Shown piece by piece: positions 12,478-24,700 of a stretch of DNA of 64,000 bases (its first letter is position 1; the number at the start of each line of letters is the position of its first letter). This DNA comes from Spinacia oleracea. Lineage: Eukaryota > Streptophyta > Magnoliopsida > Caryophyllales > Amaranthaceae. The stretch spans positions 4,836,001 to 4,900,000 of the forward strand of contig NC_079490.1 in assembly GCF_020520425.1 (NCBI RefSeq), given 5' to 3'. A program made the position numbers and the translations under genes. Below the pieces are notes generated by a model that was given only the letters and a program-made list of their open reading frames with translations, was not told the origin of the DNA and did not search any database.

Positions 12478-12735
12478 TTTATAGTAATATATTAAAAGGC
12501 GTTGAAAAAAATGTCTATGTGTCACGTAGTACTCTTTCTTTTACGCCACATCATTCACTCACCAAATGATATATCATATCATGGACAACCAAAAATCAAT
12601 ATGTACAATGAGGTTTAAACTCCAGATCTCAAGTGTGGATGATAATTCTCATTACCGTCTTAACCAACCACCAATTGTGATTTTATCTCTTCACATTAAT
12701 TTATAAATGAATGTTAACATAAAGTCTAAAAAACT
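12478..12735 (+). mobile_element. 3'-truncated Helitron copy
   Basis: Opens with AGTAATATATTAAAAGGCG, like the family 5' end, and carries the same tRNA-like block in reverse (TTAAACTCCAGATCTCAAG, 12613-12631). The terminal hairpin and CTAG are missing. Confidence 0.5.
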
Positions 12736-12819
12736 ACTACGCCCGTCCCTTAATATAGTGTCTGTTTTCCTAAAATGGTGTCCCTAAATGAAGTGCCTAT
12801 ATGAGCTGGGACTAGGTTC

Positions 12820-13091
12820 TAGGGTGGCAATTTGGGTCAATGGGATGGATTCGAGTTTGGTTTCATGTCGACTTTGGGTTGTGTCTAAAAGTATTAAGAT
12901 AACTTAAAACTTGATGTTACTATGAAATATGATAAATTGGTCAAATCGTGTTGAATTCATGTCATACATATTTAGTTCAGGTCGCGTTCAGGTTTCCATC
13001 AATAACTTCAGGTCGGATTTGAGTTTCCCTCAATAATTTTAGGTCGGGTTCGAATCAAGTTATCGGATCGGGTCAAGAATTTACAACCCTA
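12820..13091. mobile_element. hAT-like MITE
   Basis: Ends TAGGGTGGCAATTTGGGT and AATTTACAACCCTA are imperfect inverted repeats of the common hAT TAGGGxTGxxAA type. The interior is rich in GGGTC/GGTCGGGTT. No matching 8 bp duplication was found, so the boundaries are approximate. It appears to sit in a Stowaway remnant that begins near 12741. Confidence 0.55.
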
Positions 13092-13114
13092 GTTGTGATC
13101 CACATGTATATATA

Positions 13115-16100
13115 GGCCCTGTTTGGCAATTGGCTGTTGGCTGTTGGCTGTCGGCTGTTTTACTTGGCTGGTTTGACTGGCTGTTCAAGTTGGTTGCTTT
13201 TGTTGGCTGTTTGACTATGGATTGGTTACAAATGTGTTTGGTAAAATCAGTTGTTGGCTGTTGGCTGTAGCTATGTAAAATGACATTTAAGGACATTTAA
13301 TGTCTTTTATTCATTTTTCAATACATACTGTGTATTGTGTACGTAGTAAAACGTAATTACAAATAATTAAATATACATTAAAAATAAATTAATTTTTGCA
13401 ATAGTATTAATAAATTATTATTTTAATTAATAATTGCGGAGTAATAATCAATGATTAATAATTAATAATTAATAATAATTAAATTAATAATAATTAATAA
13501 TTAATAATTTATTAATTAATCATTAATAATTAATGATTAATTATTAATTAGTTATTCACTTTTAGTTATTAGTCATTAATTAATACTCCGTAATAATTAA
13601 TTATTAATTATTAATTATTAATTATTAATAATTAATAATTTATAATTAATAATTAATAATAGTTAATAGTTAATAAATAATAATTAATAATTATTTAATA
13701 ATTAATTATTAATTATTAATTATTAATTATTAATTATTAATTATTAATTATTAATTATTAATTATTAATTATTAATTATTAATTATTAATTATTAATTAT
13801 TAATTATTAATTATTAATTATTAATTATTAATTATTAATTATTAATTATTAATTATTAATTATTAATTATTAATTATTAATTATTAATTATTAATTATTA
13901 ATTATTAATTATTAATTATTAATTATTAATTATTAATTATTAATTATTAATTATTAATTATTAATTATTAATTATTAATTATTAATTATTAATTATTAAT
14001 TATTAATTATTAATTATTAATTATTAATTATTAATTATTAATTATTAATTATTAATTAATAATTAATAATTATTAATTATTAATAATTAATTATTAATTA
14101 TTAATTATTAATTATTAATTATTAATTATTAATTATTTAATAATTAATTATTAATTATTAATTATTAATAATTATTAATTATTAATTATTAATAATTAAT
14201 TATTAATTTATTAATTAATTATTAATTATTAATTATTAATTATTTAATAATTAATTATTATTATTAATTAATAATTATTAATTAATAATTATTTAATAAT
14301 TAATTATTAATTATTATTATTAATTATTATTATTAATTAATAATATTTAATAATTAATAATTATTATTAATTATTAATTAATATTATTAATTAATAATTA
14401 TTTAATAATTAATTATTAATTATTAATTATTAATTAATAATTATTTATTATATTATTAATTATTAATTATTAATTATTAATTATTAATATTAATTTTTAA
14501 TAATTAATTATAATTATTATTATTAATTAATAATTATTTAATAATTAATTATTAATTATTAATTATTAATTATTAATTATTTAATAATTAACTATTAATT
14601 ATTAATTATTAATTATTAATTAATAATTATTTAATAATTTATTATTAATTATTAATTATTAATTATTAATTATTAATTATTAATTATTAATTATTAATTA
14701 TTAATTATTAATTATTAATTATTAATTATTAATTATTAATTATTAATTATTAATTATTAATTATTAATTATTAATTATTAATTATTAATTATTAATTATT
14801 AATTATAATTATTAATTATTAATTATTATTATTAATTATTAATTATTAATTATTAATTATTAATTATTAATTATTAATTATTAATTATTAATTATTAATT
14901 ATTAATTATTAATTATTAATTATTAATTATTAATTATTATTATAATTATTATTATTAATTATTATTATTAATTATTAATTATTAATTATTAATTATTAAT
15001 TATTAATTATTAATTAATTAATTATTAATTATTAATTATTAATTATTAATTATTAATTATAATTATTAATTATTAATATTAATTATTAATTATTAATTAT
15101 TAATTATTAATTATTATTATTAATTATTAATTATTAATTATTAATTATTAATTATTAATTATTATTATTAATTATATAATTAATTATTAATTATTAATTA
15201 TTAATTATTAATTATTAATTAATTATTAATTATTATTATTAATTAATTAATTATTAATTATTATTAATTATTAATTATTAATTATTAATTATTAATTATT
15301 AATTATTAATTATTAATTATTAATTATTAATTATTAATTATTAATTATTAATTATTAATTATTAATTATTAATTATTAATTATTAATTATTAATTATTAA
15401 TTATTAATTATTAATTATTAATTATTAATTATTAATTATTAATTATTAATTATTAATTATTAATTATTAATTATTAATTATTAATTATTAATTATTAATT
15501 ATTAATTATTAATTATTAATTATTAATTATTAATTATTAATTATTAATTATTAATTATTAATTATTAATTATTAATTATTAATTATTAATTATTAATTAT
15601 TATTATTAATTATTAATTATTAATTATTAATTATTAATTATTAATTATTAATTATTAATTATTAATTATTAATTATTAATTATTAATTATTAATTATAAT
15701 ATTAATTATAATTATTAATTATTAATTATTAATTATTAATTATTAATTATTAATTATTAATATTATTAATTATTAATTATTAATTATTAATTATTAATTA
15801 TTAATTATTAATTATTAATTATTAATTATTAATTATTAATTATTATTATTACTTATAATTATTAATTATTAATTATTAATTATTAATTATTACTTATTAA
15901 TTATTAATATTAATTATTAATTATTAATTATTAATTATTAATTATTAATTATTAATTATAATTCTTACTTATTAATTATACTTATTAATTATTAATTATT
16001 AATTATTAATTATTAATTATTAATTATTAATTATTAATATTAATTATTAATATTAATTATTAATTATTAATATTAATTATTAATTATTAATTATTAATAT

Positions 16101-16620
16101 TAATTATTAATTATAATTATTAATTATAATTATTAATTATTAATTATTAATATTAATTATTAATTATTAATTATTAATTATTAATTATTAATTATGAATA
16201 TAATTATAATTATTAATTATTAATTATTAATTATTAATTATTAATTATTAATTATTAATTATTAATTATTAATTATTAATTATTAATTATTAATTATTAA
16301 TTATTAATTATTAATTATTAATTATTAATCACTAATCACTAATCACTAATCACTAATCACTAATCACTAATTATTAATTATTAATTATTAGTTAATTAGT
16401 AAAAAACAAGGACAAAAAAGTAATTTAGATAGTGAAAAGCCAAAAGCCAACTCCAAAAAGCTAGTGTTACTAGCTTTTCATTTTTGGCGGAAAAGCTAAC
16501 TTTTCAGCAAGCTAAAAAGCCAGTTACCAAACTCATTTTTTGGCTGTTTGACCAGATAAAAAAGCCAACAGCCAAAAGCCAACCAAAAAGCCAGCAAAAA
16601 GCCATTTGCCAAACAAGGCC
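13115..16620. mobile_element. 3.5 kb TIR element hosting a heptamer array
   Basis: Left end GGCCCTGTTTGGCAAT and right end ATTTGCCAAACAAGGCC are inverted, flanked by ATA on both sides (13112-13114 and 16621-16623). Sub-terminal GGCTGTTGGCTGTTGGCTG on the left mirrors AGCCAACAGCCAAAAGCC on the right. The middle is almost entirely a 7 bp tandem array. No transposase is seen. The TIRs resemble Harbinger-type MITEs of a few hundred bp, so the size is due to the array. Confidence 0.75.
13436..16392. repeat. Heptanucleotide satellite (AATTATT)n, ~2.95 kb
   Basis: Hundreds of copies of a 7 bp unit (AATTATT in one phase), with long perfect runs broken by single-base gains or losses. The unit is made only of A and T and is nearly self-complementary, so the array can form hairpins. 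Near 16328-16370 a short patch switches to a variant unit CACTAAT (about six copies). Confidence 0.95.
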
Positions 16621-17218
16621 ATAATCCAATGTTACTTCATTTAGTATCAATTTCTTTTGATGGAACGCCCTACATGACTTACATATAGGATTGGTGCTAG
16701 TTTTTTCTCGAGCATATATTAGTTAGCCCCGTCCTGATGACTCAAAATTACGAAGTATTTATGTTGTGAATGTCATCTAGCTAAGCGCGGTTTTGTGAAA
16801 TCGGGTAAAGAGAAAAGGAGCTAAATATAAGCAATAAGTGACTTCGTCGCATCAACTATATGAATTTAGAGCTAATTAAGGAAAAACAATTTACTTCTAG
16901 TCCTACTAATTCCTAAATCCTAATGCTAAGCAGTAAGCACCCCTACAGTCTACAGATGTTAGCTTTATGTAACTTAAATATCATTTTTTGTCAATTAAAA
17001 TCAATAGTTCAAAAATTATTATTAACTGTCCAAAAATGTGTTTTAGAGATGATTAATTAAGAAAGAGTATAAGCATATATAATTCGTTTACCAGTATTCT
17101 TGTCTGAATATGACAATTAAAATCAAAAGTCCAAAAAATATTATTAAATGTCCAAAAGTGTATAGATAAACACGTTCTAGAGATGATTAATTAAGAAAGA
17201 GTAATAAGCATGATGCAT
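16621..17218. repeat. Inverted partners of 8.58-9.00 kb
   Basis: 16665-16765 is the reverse complement of 8579-8675, and about 16815-17060 is the reverse complement of 8765-9000, with visible divergence. A further partial direct copy of the second block lies at about 17105-17205. No coding content is seen. Confidence 0.65.
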
Positions 17219-17531
17219 TCACAAATTCTTATTTACAAGGGTTGTACAATAAATATTGTACACCGGAGTAAAAGTTAACTAAAAATGCGTAAAAGTTAAG
17301 CTTATATATGTAAAAGTTATCTATTTTTTAGTGATAATTTTTTTCATTTTAATAAAACTCATTTCTTCAAAATCACTAATAATGTATAAAATTAATCATT
17401 GAACTCTTTAAAATATTTATCTATCAACTTTTTTTTACTAATATAAAAGTTAATCAAAACTAAGTTAAAGTTACAAAAAAATAGGTAAAAGTTATCTTGG
17501 TGTACAATAAATTTATTGTACACCTTGTGCG
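17219..17531. repeat. MITE, GTACAATAAAT family (copy 2 of 4)
   Basis: The best preserved copy. It opens TCACAAATTCTTATTTACAA and closes TTGTACACCTTGTGCGCGC, with GTACAATAAAT palindrome-like motifs at both ends and AAAAGTTA motifs throughout. Confidence 0.7.
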
Positions 17532-17665
17532 CGCAAGAACTTTTGTTCATTCATTTACCAGTATTCTTATCTGAATATATCCTCCTTGAAGCTTTCGAAT
17601 GATTATCGTATTGTTTTTCAGTGCAAATAGTGTAGACAAGATTAAACTTTAAGTCTATTAAACTA

Positions 17666-17970
17666 CTCCCTCCGTCCCGGAATACATACACTGCTTTTTT
17701 TATAAAGTCGTTCCGATTACTTGCACCGTTTCTATAAACGGTAAACTTTTATTAATATTATATCAACTACTCCCTTCACATGTTAATTATTTTGTGGTCG
17801 CATGCATCCTACCCCCTCCCCCTTACATCCTTTAAAAAGTTAACACATACCCCCTATCTATATTAAAAAATATCCCACTATTAACTATCATCTATTTAAT
17901 AATAAGTCAATTACTTTGTATTAAATTCTGTGCCGGTCAAACCGTTTCAAGTATTCCGAGACGGAGGGAG
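17666..17970. mobile_element. Stowaway-like MITE (Tc1/mariner)
   Basis: 305 bp with near-perfect TIRs (CTCCCTCCGTCCCGGAATAC and GTATTCCGAGACGGAGGGAG), flanked by TA on both sides. This is the common plant Stowaway form; the interior is AT-rich and noncoding. Confidence 0.88.
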
Positions 17971-17972
17971 TA

Positions 17973-18849
17973 GTTGAAATTCACATATTTGCGTCCAAAA
18001 ATTGATGTACAAACACTGAAGTACAAGCTTTTGACCAATTTGTCAAATTGAGTTGATTACTTCTCTTTTTTTTTTCCCCTCAAACTTTGTAGGCAAGGAG
18101 AACCAGTTCCTAGAATGAAATTGACATGTAAATTGTGTAGAGCACGTGTTATAGAGAATATATTTGATTTGTGTCCTATTATTCGTGGGCATACGCCTCT
18201 ATTTATATTACAAACTAGATATCCTATACTTCGTAGGATTTCTAAGTCCTATAGACTTCTATCTCATATCATATTACATAACTCTATCTCATATGATATT
18301 CTATCCTCTAGGATAACTATGTTATCCTTAACACCCTCCCGCAATCGTAACGGCAGTTTCACGAACGTTGCGATTGGTAACGTAATATTTTCTGCGTTAG
18401 TACCAGATCAATCGGATGAACTTGAACTTCTTCGTCTTCTTTTGAAGTCGATATGCACAACTCAGTGATGCCGACTTCAATTAAAAAAAATCGAGCAAGA
18501 ACGCCATTCTTTTCGAACCTGCACTTTTTTCCCCTCTTGATGAGAACGTCCTTCTTTTCGAACTCACCAATTATCTCAATATAACGGGAACGCCTTTGGT
18601 TTCTCTTGAGCAAAATCATGCTCAATCCGTCATTGGTTTTTCGGAGCAAAACCAAGCTCTCAAATCTTCATTGGTTTTTCGAAGCAAAACCAAACTCAAA
18701 TCAATACTCGAATTGGACGCGATTCCCAGTACGAGTCTATTTTCCAACACCAACCTCATCTTCTACTAATTATTTGCAGCAGAATTATTATATGAACTAC
18801 GAATCCCGCCGGTGGGATTATTTTTCTAGCCCACCGACGAGGTTTTCTG
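17973..18849. other. Probable Copia-type LTR remnant and unassigned DNA
   Basis: About 18115-18340 has the look of a Copia LTR and leader: TATTTATA, repeated ATCTCATATGATATTCTATC phrases, then ACACCCTCCCGCAATCG. No pol gene follows. The open frames here (117 and 98 codons) overlap on opposite strands and have no recognisable domain. Confidence 0.4.
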
Positions 18850-19166
18850 AATCTATACTGGGTATACCATTAAAATGGTATACTAAGGTCAAAATAGTAA
18901 CTTCAGTCGGTATATTAAGGGCTAAATGGTAAGTTCAAGTAAAAAATTGAGTCTGGCCCACGAAAAATAACATTTATATTTGACTTGTGAGTACCAAACT
19001 ATGTTGTTTGGAACCAAATAAAACTGAAACCACGTTACCAAACTATGTTGTTTGGTATCGCATGAGAAAATACAACTACTTTTCTTGTATCAAACTATGT
19101 GGTTTGGTACTAAATAAAAATGCAGAATATTAGTATACCATTTCAATGGTATACCCAGTATAGATT
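18850..19166. mobile_element. MITE with ~34 bp TIRs
   Basis: About 317 bp. Left end AATCTATACTGGGTATACC continues into ATTAAAATGGTATAC; the right end is its inverse (GTATACCATTTCAATGG, then TATACCCAGTATAGATT). Each TIR contains a smaller palindrome GGTATACCATTNNAATGGTATAC. The superfamily is not assigned. Confidence 0.75.
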
Positions 19167-19758
19167 AAGACTTCCTCCCCACCGACAGGTGAAATATCGA
19201 GTAGATGGTCCCTAGGGTCTCCTAGGCTCTTGAGATAAGATATTAGACCATTCAGTTTTGCCACCATTAATTTTCTAAGATATATAAATAGTGTGAATTT
19301 ATTTTTCCAAAATAGTTTGTCCTCTTTTTTCCAAAGGGATTCCAATAATGTTTTGTAAACGAGGCTATTATTCCGGTTGTTTATACAAATTCATGTAAAC
19401 GATTGTTTGACAGTTACACATGTCATGACACTAATCTCCTACACATTTGTCATACTATCAGACAAGATCTGACAATTAAGGCTCTATTCTTTTCACATTA
19501 TTACATTTTTTTTAAAGTCAACCACGCCAGATCAAACTAAGCCAAACTAGAACAGGAAAAATCAAATCAAAACAGATCAGAATTGGAGGAAGAGCCAAAA
19601 TCATGCTTGCACTGAAGTTGCACGGTTGCACATCAATTTTACTAAAGAAAAGGGCCTTGTTATGGGCTTACGATATTAAGGCTATGCTTACATAGAGCAA
19701 TTAAGAAGTTCGTTACGTATATTTATATCTATTTAAATCGATAAATTTTACCGTATAA
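19167..19758. other. Unassigned intergenic DNA
   Basis: No gene or clear repeat boundaries are seen. Confidence 0.35.
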
Positions 19759-20226
19759 TCTATACCTAGTATTTAAAAAGGATAATTATATGTGATTAGA
19801 TGACACATGTCACCTATTTTTTTCATCCATGAATTTTTTTGTTAGATGACACGTGTCACCTCCTTATTTCATCCATGAATTTTTTATTTTTTATTTTTTT
19901 TCAATTTTTCATTTTGTTCGTTATACGAAACATTTCATAACTTAAACACATCTTCCACTTCATCTTCCACTTCATCTTCCTCATCCAACATTTATTCACC
20001 ATTGAATTCATATTGAACCTCTACTACTTCATCTCCCTCTTTAACACTTAATTAATATTCATTCACCATATAATTTTTATACTTTTTCAACTTAGAAATT
20101 TGATCACATCTATATAAATTATATACTCTAACTAAAATCACAAGTGCTCAATAAAATTAACACTTTAAAAAACGGTTTGACAAACACTATATAATTGTCC
20201 GTTCTTTGAACGGGCTCCAAAGCTAG
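19759..20226 (+). mobile_element. Non-autonomous Helitron, 468 bp
   Basis: Starts TCTATACCTAGTATTTAAAA after host A. It ends with hairpin CCGTTC-TTT-GAACGG, nine bases, then CTAG before host T (20227). The interior holds a tandem ~58 bp duplication (GATGACACATGTCACCT twice, 19800-19870) and CATCTTCCACTT repeats. Confidence 0.8.
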
Positions 20227-20519
20227 TTTTCTACTAATATTGAACCGGGTCGTGTAATGTCATGCTTTTCTAGAAACAAATGTGGATCATGCACACACGG
20301 CCCATGACATGACATACCACGTAAGGAACCATGACCCAATATGCGCAAAAACGTGACGTGTTATGCCTACGACCTACCCCATGCTCATGCCGTATCATGC
20401 TTTTTTGGTGCAAGAGCGTGTTGTGCTACGAAATTAACTGGACCGATCCCATCGTTAATTATACGGTAAATGATAAATCCAAAGGAGAAATTCACTTCTT
20501 TTAAGAAAATCAACTTAAG
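20227..20519. other. Unassigned intergenic DNA
   Basis: Contains CATGAC/CATGCC-rich sequence (20285-20420) of the kind seen inside GC-richer MITEs. No boundaries are resolved. Confidence 0.3.
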
Positions 20520-20892
20520 GCTTCGTTCTATTGGACTTATTTTGACCAAACTTATATTATCTGAACTATCTGAACTTATTTTTTCTGAAAAATACTTATT
20601 TTATCTAAAATAAACTCAAAAGGTCTTGCGCACACAAGTTGTACAATAAATTTATTCAGCGCGTCTCCTGTGAGACCAGTCACACCATCAACTTGATGGT
20701 GTGACGAGCGCGAAACCAATTGCGTACCTCCCCTAAAACTATAAAAAAAAGTAACATATCTAAACTATAGAAGTAACATACCTAAACTAAAAAAGTAGCT
20801 CCTCTAAAATTATATACCCCTAAAACTATAAAAAAAAGTAACATATCTAAACTATAGAAGTAACATACCTAAACTAAAAAAGTAGCTCCTCT

Positions 20893-20941
<49 letters not shown>

Positions 20942-21550
20942 AACGTGTCTAAACTATAGAAGTAACATACCTAAACTAAGAAGGTATCTCCCCTAAAACT
21001 ACTTCGTATAAAAAAAAGTAACATGTATAAAATATAGAAGTAACATACCTAAACTAAAAAAAGTACCTCCTCTAAAATTATAAAAAAAAGTAAAATGTGT
21101 AAACTATAGAAGTAACATACCTAAATTCGCAAGTGTGAACTGGTCTCACCATCAGTTGATGGTGAGGACAGTCTCATATAAGAATTTGGGAAATATATTG
21201 TACACCAAGATAACTTTTATGCAGTTTTTTTAACTTTAACCTACTTTTTAGTAACTTTTATATTATAAAAATAAAAAGTTGATAGATAAATATTTTAAAG
21301 GTTAAATGATTAATTTATACATTATTAGTAATTTTGAATAAATAATTTTTATTCAAATAAAAAAATTTATCATTAAAAAATAGATAACTTTTACATATAT
21401 AAATACAACTTTTAAACATTTTAAGTCAACTTTCACCCTGGTGTATAATATTTATTGCACAACCCTTATAAATAAGAATTTGTGAAATAAACTTATTTAT
21501 GTATTGAAAGTGTTTGTAAAAAACTTATTTTTACTGAACTTATACTATCA
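20520..21550. repeat. Three-level nest of small elements
   Basis: Outer: an AT-rich element with CTGAACTTATTTTT motifs at both sides (20520-20630 and 21487-21550). Middle: the third copy of the GTACAATAAAT MITE, split into 20631-20657 and about 21189-21487. Inner: a ~530 bp element at about 20658-21188 with inverted ends GTCTCCTGTGAGACCAGTCA and GGTCTCACC...GACAGTCTC. Confidence 0.65.
20731..21125. repeat. Short tandem array with (TA)n inside the inner element
   Basis: Four or five imperfect ~90 bp units built on AAAAAGTAACATATCTAAAC, TATAGAAGTAACATACC and TAAACTAAAAAAGTAGCTCC, with an AT dinucleotide run at about 20898-20936. Confidence 0.75.
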
Positions 21551-21788
21551 CCTCTCTTTGTTCATACTCCATACGTCCAATCAGCAGGCATTTAACGTGC
21601 CATTTACAAAAAAACCAAAATCGGAGGAAAGAGCGAGAATCACGCCCAGATTTGTACACTTGATAATCGATTATCCTCTTCCACAAACTCCTATAAATTT
21701 GATTCTCTCTGTTTCCCCTGTTTCTTTCACTGAATCTCAGACACTCAAAATTGCGAATTTATTACTGTTTGCACGTTTTACTGTTACA

Positions 21789-24700
21789 ATGAAAATGGCC
21801 CTTCTTTACAAACCCACAATCTGTTTCCCTCATAAATTCTGTCTAGACCCACCAAAATCAATCCCCAGAAGTTCAATAACCATGAAAGATAGCATCAATA
21901 ATACCAATTTAAACACCATTGTTGACTCTTCTGCTGCAATGGAGGAGAGGAAGTTGCCCATTTTGCTGTTTGATGTTATGGATACGCTTGTTCGTGATCC
22001 CTTTTACCATGACATTCCAGATTTTTTTGGGTATCTTTCGTTTCCTTTGTTTTTCTCCTTTTTTCCATCAATTTTTATATGGGATGTGTTTATGTTTCTG
22101 GGTTAATGAGGTAAAGCTTGGAAATTGGAGTGGATTGTTTTTTCCCCATTCCTTTGATTTGGGGGAAATTGCTGAAATTACTATGTTCCTTCACCAATTT
22201 GATTGAATTTGGGTTTTGTTTTGGTTTTAGTGTTTATATTAGTATCATGCTCCCGAGTGTGGGAGGAATTTTCTGGAATTGTTCTTCTTATTTGCTGTGA
22301 GTAGGTCAATTGACTGTCTTTCTGATAACCTTCTTGCAATTACACTGTAAGTTTGAGGAGCTTCTTCATCTGTTTCCCTTCTTACCTTGCCTGCTGTAGG
22401 TGGGAGTCTCATTAGAGGCATTGTGAGCAGTGGTGTGGTATGGTGTCGTAGCTTGGCGAAAAGAAGTGATTAGGGGATAAAGACGGGATAAATTTGGATA
22501 TTATGTGTGTTTTGCACATTTGTATGCATCTGATATTCTTGTTAGGATTATAGGATAATGGATTTTAAAAGTATGTTTCAGTAATCATTCTCATTGGAGT
22601 AGAGAGACTTTGCCCAGGTAGTGTAACATACTAGTTTTTGTGGGATGATGATATTACATTTGGGAAAAAATTGATCATCTTGTGTTGTTAATTGGTTATT
22701 CTTGGAGATGAGTGTGTAATGATGCAAGAGACGAGGATGTTAGATTGGTGCAAGCGAATCAGAAGTTGTTAGATAGTTTGTGATGAACCCACTGAATCGC
22801 CTGAAAGTGCTAGAAACTAGGAAGTGACTTAGTTGAAGGGGTGACTTGTTATTGTTAAAAGAGGAAACACGAGTGAATGCTTTTTATTATAATTATATGT
22901 AGTTGCTATAGGAGAGGGTACTGGAGATAAACTGATAAAGGAGTTAACCTGTGATTGGATATTAGATCCTTGTTCCCTCTAGTATCTAGTGGGTTGTGCT
23001 TGATTCTAGATTCTAGTTCAAGATACACAAAGCAAACCTCTTAATTTTGTTCGTTGATGTAAAGATTTGCATAAACTTCAAAATTCCGACTTTGTAGTCA
23101 AATTCATTTCTTAAATTCAGGCTAAGCATATATAGCAGGACACTTTTTTCCACATGCTCTGTGCTGGTATTAGAGATTGAATAAGAAAATCAAAAGATTG
23201 TTTCGAATCACTGAATAGTTTGGAGTGATGAATGTTACGGAGTAATACTTTTTGAACTTTGGGTTTCCTATTTCTTGGTTTCCTGTATAATTTTTAGTCG
23301 CTTGACCTGAAGAACTATTAAAAGGTGAAGTTCATAGTGGTGTCTTGAGTCATGCGTTAGTGCTTTATTAATTATTTGATACCTCTTATTCTAAGTAAAG
23401 TTGTTGTCATGTCCATTGTGGGTTTCATGCACAGCATGTCTATGAAGGAATTGATGGAATGCAAGCATCCAACTGCCTGGAGTGAGTTTGAAAAGGGATT
23501 GATTGATGAGGTATATGGTGAATGCCTGTGTGAATCTAATTTTGATTTTTGAGCAGTCTGATGGTTGTCTTTGTGTTTTTATGTAAAATACAGTTGTATC
23601 TGCTTGAATATGCTATTGTCTTCCAGTCTGTTTTTCCTTTCACCTATTTAGTAACCTCTTTTCAGTAATTTCTTTTTGAACTTTTTGTATGTTTACCTTT
23701 TCCTTCTTTTCTCCTTGTAGAGTATGTAGACCATTGGCCCACAATCATTTTATGGGCTGGCGGCATGGTCAAGTATTTCTGGGAGATTATAGTTGTTAAT
23801 TGGGTTGTCATCAGTTGGTTTCCTTTTACTTCGTTGATATGGGCTTGCTTCTAGTGACAATCAAATTGCAATGTTGTTGTTCTGCTCTCTTATCAACTGT
23901 TTGAATTGGTTTTGCATATAGGCTGCCAAAACTTAGTATCTTGTTGAGAGAAACTTCCTCCTTTTCTAGGTTCCTTTAAAAGTTGATTTTCTTATACTTA
24001 GGCCTTGGGTGCTAGTCGTGTTACTCCAATCTGCTTCTCATTAAGTAGCAGCTGTGAGTTCAACAAGATGATCTTGTTTGCTCTTCAAGGTCTACTGTGT
24101 AAGCTGAAGTGAATATTCTTTGGCACCCTTTGATTCTGTTTGATGGGAACTGTTATCGACTCTGTAACAGCCACAATTAGCATGTCCAAAACGATAATGT
24201 TTTGTGCAAGAGGCAAATAGTGTTAAAAAGTTTGGATAGTATACGTGTGAAGTTTGACAGGATATGTAATGATACTATATTAAAACATTTAATCGTATAT
24301 TTGGACCTCTAGGTAGGAATTTAGATAGTCTGTTGACATCAAGTTTCAACGTTAACAATAATTCTATCATCCCTTCTGTCTAAATTGTTTGTTTGCTCTG
24401 TGCAGGACGAATTAGCTAAAAAGTTCTTCAAAGACGGAAGACACCTCGATGTGGAAGGTGAGTTGAAACTTTTTTTGAGCATGGTAAATATGTGTGCCAG
24501 TTTTGAACTGCTGGGAAGTTTATTTTATTTTTCTTTATTTATCGTGTCACAAATGTTTTGAAGGTTTGAGCCTCTACAATGTCTCATTTACAAGTTTCAG
24601 TTTTCTGTTGGTGTTCATGTTTGGACCTTTTCTTTCCAGTACAGCCTACAGAAGAGTGAATGAAGTGTTATTATCGTGCAGTCTCTTTGACCTTTTTTGT

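Noticed and set aside
13436-16392. Heptamer array as an interstitial telomere
   Set aside because: The plant telomere unit is TTTAGGG; this unit has no G or C and does not match.
18115-18655. Overlapping frames of 117 (+) and 98 (-) codons
   Set aside because: They overlap on opposite strands in LTR-like sequence and have no recognised domain.
21504-21788. Longer N-terminus for the FMN hydrolase
   Set aside because: The extension lacks transit-peptide character; ATG 21789 fits the family length.
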